A stretch of DNA of 64,000 bases from Flavobacterium sp. UMI-01 (GCF_019656315.1 NZ_BPLU01000038.1:310001-374000), one strand, 5' to 3'. Positions 8,358-17,217 are shown, numbered from the stretch's first letter. Made by a program: numbers and translations. Notes: generated by a model not told the origin, from the sequence alone.

Positions 8358-11041
8358 TGCTTTATAATTTTTAATTGTTCGGTTTTGGCTGAATAGTTAA
8401 TCGTAAAAAAGTAAATTCCCTCGGATAAATTGGTCATTGGAATTACAATGCTATTTTCTGTAGCTTGAAATGACTTTTCGATAATACGCTGAGCTGATAA
8501 TGAAACTAAACTATACGAAATTGGCTTACCTATAAAATCACCTTCTATTTTTAACTCGTTTGTTACTGGATTGGTAAAATAAATTTGACTCGTGGAAACT
8601 AAAATTTTATCCTCGTAAATACCTTGACAATCCGCTTCGGTTTTTACTTTCAAATCGTTAAGGCCTTCTTTTAATGTTAAGGTAATTTGAGATTGGTTTG
8701 TTTTATAACTTTCGCCATTTAAATCAATTTTATAGGAATCAGAACCTGAAAGCGTTAAGGTGATTTCGTTGTTAATTGTATTTTTCTTGGTCAAAACCGC
8801 TAAGTCACTAGGTTCTGTAATGACAACCGTAAAATATTGTTTATAATTAGCATCGGCAGTTGTAGTGATATAAAGCGTATAAGTTCCAGCAGCTAAATTA
8901 TCAAATTGGGTACTAGTTGAAAACGTTTTAAATTGCGTTGTACCTTCTAATGTTACAGTGTAATTCAAGTTTTCCTTGGCAGTAATAAGGATACTTCCAT
9001 TGTTACTATTTCTACAGCTTTCCCCTATTGTTTGAATTTTAAAATTATCATTTGGTAATACAAAATAAGCACATCCGGCACTGTTTACTTTAGTCCCTAC
9101 AGGTGTATTAGGACACAAATCAAGCGCATCTTCTATTCCGTCATTGTCTGCATCGTTTATACAATCTTCTCCTGGTACACCGTAGCATCCCATTCCTGTA
9201 GGGCCGTATTTAGGATTCCAATTGATACCTGCTACCCAATTATCACCAAATTCATAAGCACCTGCATCTGGACTAGCACCTGCGTAGCCATCGGTAATTC
9301 CTGGTATTATTTTTCCTTTGTCAATTGGCGAAGCATTCGCTTTTAATCTAAAATCTCCCAACGTACTGTTTTCAAAAACGGTTGTTGTTACCACCAAATT
9401 ATTTTGTTTATCCGATTGTGGCTCCCAAGTATCACTACTGCCTAAATTGTTCCAAACATTCACATTCGAAAATGCGGTTCCTTCTTTATGCCAAGCCCCC
9501 ATGACCGTACTGCCATTCCATAAGGTATTATTAAAAATATTGATGTCTTTTCCGTTCCAGTTAATTTGAATACTTGACCATTCAGTATTCCATACCACAT
9601 TGTGGTGTACTGAAAAACTTTCGGCATCATTGTCAAGGTAAATTCCAGCTGCCTTATATTTTGTGCCAGTTGAAGCAGCATCATGAAACCAGTTATGATG
9701 AATTTCAGTTCCTAATTGTTTGCCCACGGTATAAAACAAACCACAATCGTCAGCAATAAGATTACTTTTAGAAACATCGTTATAAGCAAATTCACAATAT
9801 TGACCAAAATATTGAATCGCATCACGTCCTCCATTAAAAATCGAATTGTTTTTGAAGGTATTGTAGTTGCCTCCTCTAGCCATCAGTGGCGCATCATAAG
9901 ACCCCAAATAGTTAAAATCATGGATGCGAGTGTTAGTCACTTTGTTATAAGTACCTGCAATTTGAATCCCTGAAGCGGCACCAAAACCAATATCGCATTT
10001 ATCAACCAAATTATTTGTTCCTTCAATAAAAACGGCAGGTTTATTAGCCGAAAATCCTGAAAAAACACCTAAGGTATGATTGCAATACAAAGCCGTTACT
10101 CTATAGAGTGTATTATTTGTAGTAGTGGTTCCTTTTATCTCGATTCGTCCGCCAAAGACCGCTAGATTTTTAATTTCGATGTATTTTTTACCATTTAAAT
10201 TTACCGTCAAATTACGGCGTTTCATTTTCACCACACCATCTGTAGGAACTACTCCCGCAGGAAATTGCAAAAACAGTTCCTTAGTTGTTTCATTAAAATA
10301 CCATTCATTTTGATAATCCAAAGCACCTTTGACTCCTTCAAGATAAAAGTCCCCTAAATCTGCTGGGGCATGTGCCGTTCTAATCCAAGTGGGATTTTTA
10401 TTAAGTTCAAAATTGACTCTACCCGATGAGCTACTGGTAATGGTTTCTTTCCAAGCCAACCAACCCGAACCTGCTTTGTCTCCATAAAAATAAAGTGTAC
10501 CTCCTGTCCAATCAATAGCTGGTATTTGATTCGAAAGTAAATACGCACCCGTAGCTACATCACTCCCGCTTCCCCCTGTATTTCTAAGGGTATTGAGTGC
10601 AAATGGATTTTTATCTGTTTTGTTAGGCCAGCGAGCTAAATCACAAGCAGTTGCTCCGTTCATTACAAAATTATCCTGACCCAGTGATGCAAATGGTATC
10701 GTTGTTTTATAGACATTTCCACTATCTAAAGTCCAACCCGAAAGCGCCTCCATCGCACTGATAATCACTTTATCGCCAGGATAGGACTGAAACACAATGG
10801 GATTTCCCGCTGTTCCAGAATTGGTTGGCGTTAGCGTTTCCTCATAAGTTCCCTGTTTTATATAAACTACATCACCCGCAACAGCCACAGTAGCTGCTTT
10901 AGAAATAGTCAAATACGGACTTGCCTCAGTTCCTGCATTAGAATCATTGCCGTTTTTAGCAACATAGATATTTTTAGCTGATGTAGTCATTACCAAAAAT
11001 AAATAGAAGACGGTTATCGTTTTTTTTAAAGTAAAATTCAT
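8354..11041 (-). CDS. Secreted right-handed beta-helix protein with TSP3 repeat and T9SS sorting domain, putative glycan-active enzyme
   Basis: An 895-residue protein with a signal peptide (about 1-22). A DUF1565-like opening (IYVAKNGNDSNAGT) leads into a long parallel beta-helix to about residue 600. A calcium-binding thrombospondin type-3 motif (DADNDGIEDALDLCPNTPVG) lies near 625-645, then a beta-sandwich and a T9SS type-A C-terminal domain ending LSEGIYFFTINYSAKTEQL. Within the helix, DDCGLFYTVG, EIHHNWFHD and GIYLDNDAESFSVHHN form conserved-looking acidic/His turns reminiscent of GH120/GH141-type beta-helix hydrolases. It is first in an operon with the FN3 lipoprotein and propeller protein, and its promoter carries the shared 21-bp repeat. 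The reaction is unknown; a galactan hydrolase or lyase is the natural guess. Confidence 0.82.
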   Translation of the reverse strand: MNFTLKKTITVFYLFLVMTTSAKNIYVAKNGNDSNAGTEASPYLTISKAATVAVAGDVVYIKQGTYEETLTPTNSGTAGNPIVFQSYPGDKVIISAMEALSGWTLDSGNVYKTTIPFASLGQDNFVMNGATACDLARWPNKTDKNPFALNTLRNTGGSGSDVATGAYLLSNQIPAIDWTGGTLYFYGDKAGSGWLAWKETITSSSSGRVNFELNKNPTWIRTAHAPADLGDFYLEGVKGALDYQNEWYFNETTKELFLQFPAGVVPTDGVVKMKRRNLTVNLNGKKYIEIKNLAVFGGRIEIKGTTTTNNTLYRVTALYCNHTLGVFSGFSANKPAVFIEGTNNLVDKCDIGFGAASGIQIAGTYNKVTNTRIHDFNYLGSYDAPLMARGGNYNTFKNNSIFNGGRDAIQYFGQYCEFAYNDVSKSNLIADDCGLFYTVGKQLGTEIHHNWFHDAASTGTKYKAAGIYLDNDAESFSVHHNVVWNTEWSSIQINWNGKDINIFNNTLWNGSTVMGAWHKEGTAFSNVNVWNNLGSSDTWEPQSDKQNNLVVTTTVFENSTLGDFRLKANASPIDKGKIIPGITDGYAGASPDAGAYEFGDNWVAGINWNPKYGPTGMGCYGVPGEDCINDADNDGIEDALDLCPNTPVGTKVNSAGCAYFVLPNDNFKIQTIGESCRNSNNGSILITAKENLNYTVTLEGTTQFKTFSTSTQFDNLAAGTYTLYITTTADANYKQYFTVVITEPSDLAVLTKKNTINNEITLTLSGSDSYKIDLNGESYKTNQSQITLTLKEGLNDLKVKTEADCQGIYEDKILVSTSQIYFTNPVTNELKIEGDFIGKPISYSLVSLSAQRIIEKSFQATENSIVIPMTNLSEGIYFFTINYSAKTEQLKIIKQ

Positions 11042-11091
11042 CTCAATAGCATTTGTTTATAATTTGGTTTATTGTTAGTTTAAATGGTAAA

Positions 11092-11154
11092 CAAATTTAA
11101 ATCAAGAGCTAATGATATATTTGAACAAATGATTTAGAGAATAACACGAATGGT
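11092..11154 (-). promoter_or_regulatory. Beta-helix operon promoter with 21-bp-spaced half-sites
   Basis: A -7 element CAAATTTA (TAAATTTG on the minus strand) lies at 11092-11099. Half-sites AACAAATGAT (11124-11133) and CACGAATGGT (11145-11154) are 21 bp apart. The first lies 32 bp from the -7 element, the same geometry as at the SusC promoters. Confidence 0.7.
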
Positions 11155-11168
11155 TTTTATTAAAAAGA

Positions 11169-11200
11169 GAAGAGGCTGTCCGAAAAAAGGCAGCCTCTTC
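11169..11200 (-). terminator. Rho-independent terminator of the GH29 gene
   Basis: Perfect ten-base arms GAAGAGGCTG (11169-11178) and its complement (11191-11200) are followed on the minus strand by a T-rich tract. It starts about 23 bp after the GH29 stop. Confidence 0.88.
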
Positions 11201-11222
11201 ATAAGAATTAAAATTCTGAATA

Positions 11223-12770
11223 TTATAAGGTAATTGCAATCGTATAAGCAAAATCTCCTGGTTTAGAAGATGGCATTTTTACTTGTAATCCTTTGTCTGT
11301 TTGATTCCATTGGATTTTTTCTTTGCTACCCAATACACTAATTTTTTTGATTTTTAAATCTTTAGCATACGGATTGTTTTTTGCCAATGTTTCAATATTT
11401 ACATTTCCATCCGCTGGCCAGTCTAGGACAATGGCGTATAATTTGTTTCCTTTTTGTGTAAAACGAATGTCTTTGGAGGATAATCCTTTATTGTTCCCTT
11501 CAGAATGGTGTCCTTTTTTAACTTCTGTTGGTCCTTCTCCAAAAGTTTTCCAGTAGTGAGTGTCATATACTGCTTCACCATTCATTTCTAACCAACTTCC
11601 TATTTGAAGTAAAATATCCTTTTGATCTTGTGGAATTGTTCCGTCTGATTTAGGTCCTACATTCAATAATAAACAACCGTTTTTACTGATGATATCTACT
11701 AAATCATCTACAATTTCATTAGCTGTTTTTGACTGCCAATTCGAAACATAACTCCAAGAGTTTTTTCCAATAGAAGTATCCGTTTGCCAAGGTAATTTTC
11801 GAATACCAGGTAACTTCCCTCTTTCTAAATCATAGATTACTGTTCCTTCTGGAAAGGCTTCATGACTAAAGTTTTTATCTTGTAAAACTACTTCTTTCCC
11901 CCATTCAATTCCTTTGTTGTAATAGTAGGCCGCTAATTTTGGTCTTTGGTCAGCAAAATCTGGAATATCTAGCATAAAATCAAACCATAAAATATCCGGT
12001 TGGTACACATCGATAATTTCTTTGGTACGTCTCCACCAAAGGTCTTTGAATTCCGCCGATGTAGGTTCGTTGATATTTTTCCCTTTTTTAGAGTACAAAT
12101 CAGAAAACTGAGGGTCAGTGGTGTCAAATTTGTCTTTCTTATTATAATACGACCAGTTGAAAGCAAAGTGAGAAGAACATCCCATAATCATTCCTTTTTC
12201 TCTACCCGCTTTAAATAACTCACCTAAAATATCTCTTTTAGGTCCCATGTCAACGGCATTCCATCTGGTAACAGTCGATTTGTACATCGCAAATCCGTCA
12301 TGATGTTCCGCAACAGGAATCACATATTTGGCTCCTGATTTTTTGAATAAATCAATCCATTCGTTAGCATTGAATTTTTCTCCTTTGAACATTGGGATAA
12401 AATCTTTGTAACCAAACTTTTTTAAGTCTCCATACTTCTCAATATGATGTAAGTATTCTTTAGAAGGGCCTTTAGTTTCGGGGTTTAATTGAGCCGAAAA
12501 CTTAATGGAATCCATATACATATTACGTGGATACCATTCTGAACCAAATTCAGGTACAGAGTATGCCCCCCAGTGAATAAAGATTCCAAATTTAGTTTTG
12601 TTAAACCATGCTGGATCTTTGTAATTTGCCTTTATGGACTCCCAATTGGCTTCAAATTTTGGTTTCCCTGATACAGCTATTGACGTCTTAGCACTATTTT
12701 GTGATTTGCATGACAAAAATAGTAACGAACATACAAATGGAATCAATACGTTTGATTTTTTCAATTTCAT
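11223..12770 (-). CDS. GH29 alpha-L-fucosidase family lipoprotein, candidate alpha-L-galactosidase
   Basis: A 515-residue protein started at MKLKKSNVLI, which opens a lipoprotein signal (LLFLSC). The longest frame begins 36 bp earlier, but that stretch overlaps the promoter. The GH29 hallmark GIFIHWGAYSVPEFGSEWY is present, as are VPVAEHHDGFAMYKS and the nucleophile segment ILWFDFML with Asp264. LNVGPKSDGTIP and a C-terminal beta-sandwich complete the fold. GH29 retains alpha-L-fucosidases and, in porphyran degraders, exo-alpha-L-galactosidases. The L-galactose catabolic operon in the same locus makes L-galactose the likely released sugar. It has its own promoter and terminator, and the DUF5060 enzyme lies immediately upstream. 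Family assignment is firm; sugar specificity is inferred. Confidence 0.92.
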   Translation of the reverse strand: MKLKKSNVLIPFVCSLLFLSCKSQNSAKTSIAVSGKPKFEANWESIKANYKDPAWFNKTKFGIFIHWGAYSVPEFGSEWYPRNMYMDSIKFSAQLNPETKGPSKEYLHHIEKYGDLKKFGYKDFIPMFKGEKFNANEWIDLFKKSGAKYVIPVAEHHDGFAMYKSTVTRWNAVDMGPKRDILGELFKAGREKGMIMGCSSHFAFNWSYYNKKDKFDTTDPQFSDLYSKKGKNINEPTSAEFKDLWWRRTKEIIDVYQPDILWFDFMLDIPDFADQRPKLAAYYYNKGIEWGKEVVLQDKNFSHEAFPEGTVIYDLERGKLPGIRKLPWQTDTSIGKNSWSYVSNWQSKTANEIVDDLVDIISKNGCLLLNVGPKSDGTIPQDQKDILLQIGSWLEMNGEAVYDTHYWKTFGEGPTEVKKGHHSEGNNKGLSSKDIRFTQKGNKLYAIVLDWPADGNVNIETLAKNNPYAKDLKIKKISVLGSKEKIQWNQTDKGLQVKMPSSKPGDFAYTIAITL

Positions 12771-12803
12771 TGTATAATGTATTAATGATGTTATTTTACT
12801 TGA

Positions 12804-12866
12804 CAAAATTCGGTAGAACTGTTTTTTTAGAGGGCTACGTATGTCTAAAATGGTATCTTAAATGAT
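12804..12866 (-). promoter_or_regulatory. GH29 promoter with degenerate 21-bp-spaced half-sites
   Basis: The -7-like CAAAATTC is at 12804-12811. Half-sites TACGTATGTC (12836-12845) and CTTAAATGAT (12857-12866) are 21 bp apart, and the first is 32 bp from the -7 box. The half-sites are weaker than at SusC, but the geometry is exact. The placement excludes the upstream in-frame ATG at 12806 as the start. Confidence 0.5.
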
Positions 12867-12882
12867 TATTGTCTAGTTTTTG

Positions 12883-14511
12883 TCAGTTTTTTTTAGTGAT
12901 TAATCTTGAAATCAGGATAGCATCTGCTTTATTTGCCCACGGAGAAATTTGTTTTTCTTTACCCGTTACTGCTTCCTCAGGAGTGAATTCCCCAGTAATA
13001 ACATTCATCCACTGTAAAGTTCTCGCTCCATGCTCTGGTTTCAAATGCCAAGTATTGATTCCGAAATTTTCTTTGTTTACATATAATAAAGTAGTTCCGT
13101 CATCATCCGTTAGGCAATAACCACTACCATTTTTATTAGGAGTTGGTTTTAGTTTGGTAAAATCAACGGTGGTGAATAATTTTTGCATGTGCTTGAAAAA
13201 ATCAAAATGAGGTTTGATAAAATCAGCTGGTTGTTCAAACGGATTGTAAATAATCGCATTCCAAGACGCTCCTTGCCAATAATAGGTAGTGTAAACACCC
13301 GCAAAAAGGCACATATAATTGCGACGCAAACAATGTTCGGCATTGACATAATCACCTGTAAAAACCACATAAGGTGATTCTTCATAACCTCCGTGTTCGA
13401 TATTAAAAACTGGTTTTTTGAATTTGTTTTTGGCTTCTAACATTTTGTTATAAATATTATCAGACCAGTCTTGAGTGGAGATAAAATCAACGTTCTCTGG
13501 ATATTTGGTACAAAATTTAAAATCATGAACAGATAACAAACGATGAAATTGATCCGCTTTGCGAGCTCTTTCGATTCGGTCGTTGATGTATTTTTCATCG
13601 GCTCTGCCATAAAACAAGGCTTCTTTGGAAATATCCCAAACAATATTTGGAAAGGCTTGGTAACGTTTGATTACATAATCAAAATACATATTATCAGCCT
13701 CTGTATTCATATCAGGCCAAGCAACCAGTTTGTTCCAAACATAAATCATCAGGTGAGAGGCGATGCGTTTGTCGTGCATTAAACTAATGGTGCGGTCCAG
13801 TTTTTTGAAAAATTCAGGATTTAATGCACTAAAATCTGGTTTTTTATTATTCCCTAAAAAAGGAAAAATATCTTGAGGCGCTCCAAATTCATGTTCAGGA
13901 TGTAATTTTAGTTTAGGATCTTTTTTCCAACTCACATCATACGAAAACACATTCATCACCACTTGGTTGAATCCATTTTCTTGGATTAAATTCAACAAAT
14001 GGTCTGATTTAGGCAATCCTTTATCGTTATGATAATCCAAAGCGTACAACCAGTCACACTCAAAAGCTAGTAGAAAATAAGGCGTGCCATCTTCATAAAA
14101 AAAGTGTTGTGGTTTTTCTTTTTGAATAACAATAGCGCCATGGTTGTCAGCTTTGTTCTTGGTGATGAAAACTTTTCCTTTTTTATTTGCTAATGCTTTA
14201 TCGTCGCCAAAAGTTATGTAACTCCATTCTCCTTCAAGCGAACTTGAAAAGCGAATAACCCATTCGTTATTTCCATTAAAAAAACCAGGCACTTGTTGTT
14301 TTTGCCCATTTTCATGAGTAAAAACAGCTCCAAATTCTGCCGTAAAGGGTTGTTTTAGCTGTGTTTTTGTAGTGATATTGATATCAATTACCTCCCATTT
14401 TGGAACTGAATAGGTTTTATTCTGTTTGAAGTTTTCTTGAGCAATTTGCGCATTAAACTTTAGGGATACTAATAAAAAGGTAGATAATGCTAGTTTTAAA
14501 ATAGGTTTCAT
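12883..14511 (-). CDS. DUF5060/DUF4038-type clan GH-A glycoside hydrolase, unknown specificity
   Basis: A 542-residue secreted protein with a signal peptide (about 1-21). An N-terminal DUF5060-like beta-sandwich spans about 25-115 (VPKWEVIDI, then GEWSYITFGD). It is followed by a (beta/alpha)8 domain of the apiosidase-like DUF4038 type, starting near DGTPYFLLAFECDWL. The putative acid/base is Glu297 in WDISKEALF, where the usual Asn before Glu is Lys296. The putative nucleophile is Glu372 in FNIEHGGYE. A small C-terminal sandwich ends the chain. It lies between the GH29 and a sulfatase and is probably transcribed from the sulfatase promoter across the repeat at 14589-14670. A beta-galactosidase or galactan endo-enzyme is plausible; no exact family was recognised. 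Confidence 0.8.
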   Translation of the reverse strand: MKPILKLALSTFLLVSLKFNAQIAQENFKQNKTYSVPKWEVIDINITTKTQLKQPFTAEFGAVFTHENGQKQQVPGFFNGNNEWVIRFSSSLEGEWSYITFGDDKALANKKGKVFITKNKADNHGAIVIQKEKPQHFFYEDGTPYFLLAFECDWLYALDYHNDKGLPKSDHLLNLIQENGFNQVVMNVFSYDVSWKKDPKLKLHPEHEFGAPQDIFPFLGNNKKPDFSALNPEFFKKLDRTISLMHDKRIASHLMIYVWNKLVAWPDMNTEADNMYFDYVIKRYQAFPNIVWDISKEALFYGRADEKYINDRIERARKADQFHRLLSVHDFKFCTKYPENVDFISTQDWSDNIYNKMLEAKNKFKKPVFNIEHGGYEESPYVVFTGDYVNAEHCLRRNYMCLFAGVYTTYYWQGASWNAIIYNPFEQPADFIKPHFDFFKHMQKLFTTVDFTKLKPTPNKNGSGYCLTDDDGTTLLYVNKENFGINTWHLKPEHGARTLQWMNVITGEFTPEEAVTGKEKQISPWANKADAILISRLITKKN

Positions 14512-14588
14512 AGGATCCGTAATTATGTTTCATTTTTTGATGTTGGGTCTTCTAGTTTTTTCTTGCGTGAGGGGTTGAAGTGGAGCTC

Positions 14589-14670
14589 TTTTTTTATCCC
14601 TTTTTTTGGGATAAAAAAAAGCGGGAACGGAAAGCCCGACCCGCAGTTTTTACGGAGGGTCACGCCCAAA
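14589..14670. repeat. Flavobacterium-type intergenic palindromic element
   Basis: A perfect 12-bp hairpin (TTTTTTTATCCC at 14589-14600 and complement at 14608-14619) adjoins a GC-rich stretch (GCGGGAACGGAAAGCCCGAC) and ends in GGGTCACGCCCAAA (14657-14670). The last part recurs inverted at 47883-47896 with flanking TAAAAACT also shared. GC content is well above the surroundings. It sits between the sulfatase and DUF5060 genes and could dampen read-through. Confidence 0.7.
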
Positions 14671-14682
14671 AACTATTAAATG

Positions 14683-16365
14683 TTAATCGTTCCAGTGAGC
14701 ATCAATTACTTTTTGAATGTGCGGAAATTTAGCTCCGTCTTCTTCGTTGAGTTCTTTTCTTTTTGATACGAGTTGTTTTTTCAAATCGGCAATGATATTT
14801 TTATAAGCAGGATCGCTATATGCATTGTTCATCTCTTGAGGGTCTTTGCTTAAATCATAAAACTCCCAAGCCGCTGGTGTATCGAAAGTAAAACGATTCC
14901 CCCAACTTTTTTTGTTCCAATCGGCATTTGGGTCTTGGGTATCTACCCAATATTTACCATAGAAAAAGATCAGTTTGTATTTTTTTGTTCGAATACCAAA
15001 ATGTGCTGGGTTTGCATGGGCATGTGCCATATGCATCCAGTATCTGTAATAAGTGGATTGTTGCCATCCTTTTGGTTCTTTTCCTGTTTCTAGTATTTGT
15101 TTAAAACTATGTCCTTGCATTTGTTTTGGGGCTTTTCCACCTGCTAACTCAATGATGGTTGGTGCAAAGTCGGTATTGTTGATGATGGCATCCGTACGAA
15201 GACCTGCTTTGATTTTCTCTGGAAAACGAACGAAAAATGGCATGCGCATAGACTCTTCATACATCCATCGTTTGTCGATATAATCATGTTCTCCAAGCAT
15301 AAAGCCTTGGTCACCTGTGTAAATGATTATCGTATTATCATACAAACCTTCTTTTTTCAAAAAAGCGACTAATCGAGCAACATTGTCATCCACTCCTTTT
15401 ACACAACGCAAATAACGCTTTAAATATTCTTGATAAGTTGCATGCGTATAGTCTCTACCAGACATATCATCACGAATTTTCTTGGCTGGATCAAAATTTG
15501 GGTCTGAGTTTTTTACCGAGTTTTTATCCCACAGCATCATCCCTTGACTACGAATAGTATTTCTTTTAGACACTGAGGAACCAATGTCATGAATCAACGC
15601 ATCGTTTACTCCACGAGTTCCTATGGAGCCATTGTTTTTATTATCATACAAACTAGCAGGTTCGGGAATTTCAACATTCTCTAAATAATCTTTGTAGCGT
15701 GGAGCATACTCAAAATTATCATGAGGCGCTTTGTAATGATGAAATAAAACGAAAGGCTTGTTTTTATCTCTTTTGTTTTTTAACCAATTGATAGAAATAT
15801 CGGTAATGACATCGGTACTATGACCTTGGTATTGTTTGCCTAGTTGTTTGGCTGCATCCGGTTTGGCGTAAGGCATTCCTGTTTCGGTCAAATATGGATC
15901 AAAATAAGAACCTTGGCCCCCATGTTGTGTCAAAACATTGTAGTAATCAAAATTAGGTTGTGCTTCCAAATGCCATTTTCCAATAAGTGCCGTTTGATAG
16001 CCTAATTTTTTCAATTCGATAGGCAAATATTGTCTTTCCATCGGTAATTCGCCCTCAAGGTCAAGTACTCCATTAGCCTGACTGTATTGGCCTGAAAGGA
16101 TTGAAGCACGACTAGGAGTACAAATCGAATTATTCACAAAACAATTATCAAAGATGATTCCTTCTTTTGCAATTTTATCTAAGGTGGGTGTAGGATTCAA
16201 TTTAGCCAAGCGACTGCCGTAAATACCAAATGCCTGTGAGGTATGGTCATCAGACATAATGTAAATAATATTAGGCTTTTGAGTTTTTTTATTGCTTTTT
16301 TGAGCCACTAAACTCGTAGATGCAATCAAAGCAAGGGTAAAGGAAGTAATTGTTTTGAAATTCAT
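14683..16365 (-). CDS. S1 family sulfatase, N-acetylglucosamine-6-sulfatase-like
   Basis: A 560-residue secreted sulfatase (signal peptide 1-21). Metal-binding MSDDHTSQAFGIYG is followed by CTPSR with formylglycine Cys82, then GKWHLEAQPNFDYY. Histidine-rich KAPHDNFEYAPRY, YTGDQGFMLGEHDYIDKRW and a C-terminal DPQEMNN subdomain match the GlcNAc-6-sulfatase/S1_11-like layout. In porphyran breakdown, S1_11-type enzymes remove the 6-sulfate of terminal L-galactose-6-sulfate before GH29 acts. Its position two genes upstream of a GH29 supports that pairing, but the subfamily is judged by eye. The promoter contains one strong half-site (CACAAATGGT at 16421) and a second at 22 rather than 21 bp. Confidence 0.92.
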   Translation of the reverse strand: MNFKTITSFTLALIASTSLVAQKSNKKTQKPNIIYIMSDDHTSQAFGIYGSRLAKLNPTPTLDKIAKEGIIFDNCFVNNSICTPSRASILSGQYSQANGVLDLEGELPMERQYLPIELKKLGYQTALIGKWHLEAQPNFDYYNVLTQHGGQGSYFDPYLTETGMPYAKPDAAKQLGKQYQGHSTDVITDISINWLKNKRDKNKPFVLFHHYKAPHDNFEYAPRYKDYLENVEIPEPASLYDNKNNGSIGTRGVNDALIHDIGSSVSKRNTIRSQGMMLWDKNSVKNSDPNFDPAKKIRDDMSGRDYTHATYQEYLKRYLRCVKGVDDNVARLVAFLKKEGLYDNTIIIYTGDQGFMLGEHDYIDKRWMYEESMRMPFFVRFPEKIKAGLRTDAIINNTDFAPTIIELAGGKAPKQMQGHSFKQILETGKEPKGWQQSTYYRYWMHMAHAHANPAHFGIRTKKYKLIFFYGKYWVDTQDPNADWNKKSWGNRFTFDTPAAWEFYDLSKDPQEMNNAYSDPAYKNIIADLKKQLVSKRKELNEEDGAKFPHIQKVIDAHWND

Positions 16366-16388
16366 TATATCTATAATTTTTAATGGAA

Positions 16389-16452
16389 TAAAATTCGGGA
16401 AATTATACCATAAGGATTACCACAAATGGTTTTATTAAGGTAATAAAATGAT
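16389..16452 (-). promoter_or_regulatory. Possible variant of the shared PUL promoter element
   Basis: CACAAATGGT (16421-16430) is identical to the distal half-site of the GH43 promoter. ATAAAATGAT (16443-16452) lies 22 bp further. TAAAATTC sits at the -7 position, 32 bp before the first half-site. Both spacing and -7 box are off consensus. Confidence 0.3.
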
Positions 16453-16461
16453 TGTAATCAA

Positions 16462-16489
16462 AAAAAGCAGTCTATTAAGACTGCTTTTT
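16462..16489 (-). terminator. Terminator of the small T9SS protein gene
   Basis: Perfect 12-bp arms AAAAAGCAGTCT (16462-16473) and complement (16478-16489) with an ATTA loop end in a T run. They lie 22 bp past the stop at 16512. Confidence 0.88.
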
Positions 16490-16511
16490 AGGCTAAACTA
16501 GACAATGTTTA

Positions 16512-17189
16512 TTATTGTTTTATAATTTTTGCAATTTTACCATTATCGGTTTTTAAAATGTATGTACCATTATTTAGATCTGAAATATTGATTTCATTTG
16601 TGTTTTTAAAGGTTTTCACATTTTTACCTAATAAATCATATACTTCGATCCCATTGATTAGTTCGTTACTATCAAGAGTTAGGTTACCTGTAGTTGGGTT
16701 TGGGTACACCCCTACTGCATTTAGTTCAACAGATGGAGTACTTAAAGTAGCACTATTGCTTACATTAATGTTAAATCTCTGAGTTTGTGTAGCTCCTTGG
16801 GCACCTGCTGCAAAAATTTGAAGGGTATGTCCCGCTACCTCTTCAGTTGCTGTGTATTGAAATGTAGATGTATTTACATTTGGATCCGATTCTTTAAAGC
16901 CATTTAGATACAAAGCATTTTTAAAAACTCCGGGAGTAGATGCTGGTTCATAAAATCTAAATACAATTCTAGCTTGTTGTCCCACTGGTTGTGTATTACT
17001 TGGTGCAACAGGTAAATTAGTATACGAAACTCCAATAGTCAACGGTGTATTAGCTGGAAACGTATTTACAGGAACTGTAGAGGCTAGAAAATCATCTACA
17101 GTTTTACCATTGATTGTTACGGATAAAGTCTGAGCAAAAGACAATGTCGTTGCCACTAAGGCACTGAATAAAAGTAATTTTTTCATCAT
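16512..17189 (-). CDS. Small T9SS-exported protein of unknown function
   Basis: A 225-residue protein with a signal peptide (1-19, ending LSFA-Q). A beta-rich domain of about 120 residues contains IGVSYTNLP and QQARIVFRFYEPAS. A short linker leads to a T9SS type-A sorting domain (VGVYPNPTTGNLTLDS through GTYILKTDNGKIAKIIKQ, about 155-225). The middle domain has no recognised family and no obvious catalytic motif. It is monocistronic with its own terminator, and its promoter carries the full 21-bp repeat element, so it appears co-induced with the Sus genes. A small cell-surface galactan-binding protein is a reasonable guess. Confidence 0.8.
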   Translation of the reverse strand: MMKKLLLFSALVATTLSFAQTLSVTINGKTVDDFLASTVPVNTFPANTPLTIGVSYTNLPVAPSNTQPVGQQARIVFRFYEPASTPGVFKNALYLNGFKESDPNVNTSTFQYTATEEVAGHTLQIFAAGAQGATQTQRFNINVSNSATLSTPSVELNAVGVYPNPTTGNLTLDSNELINGIEVYDLLGKNVKTFKNTNEINISDLNNGTYILKTDNGKIAKIIKQ

Positions 17190-17217
17190 ATTGATATTTT
17201 ATTGTTGATAATGGTTT

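Noticed and set aside
3419..16365. Carrageenan as the substrate.
   Set aside because: No recognisable GH82, GH150, GH127 or GH129 and no 3,6-anhydro-D-galactose genes; the L-galactose pathway points to porphyran-type galactan.
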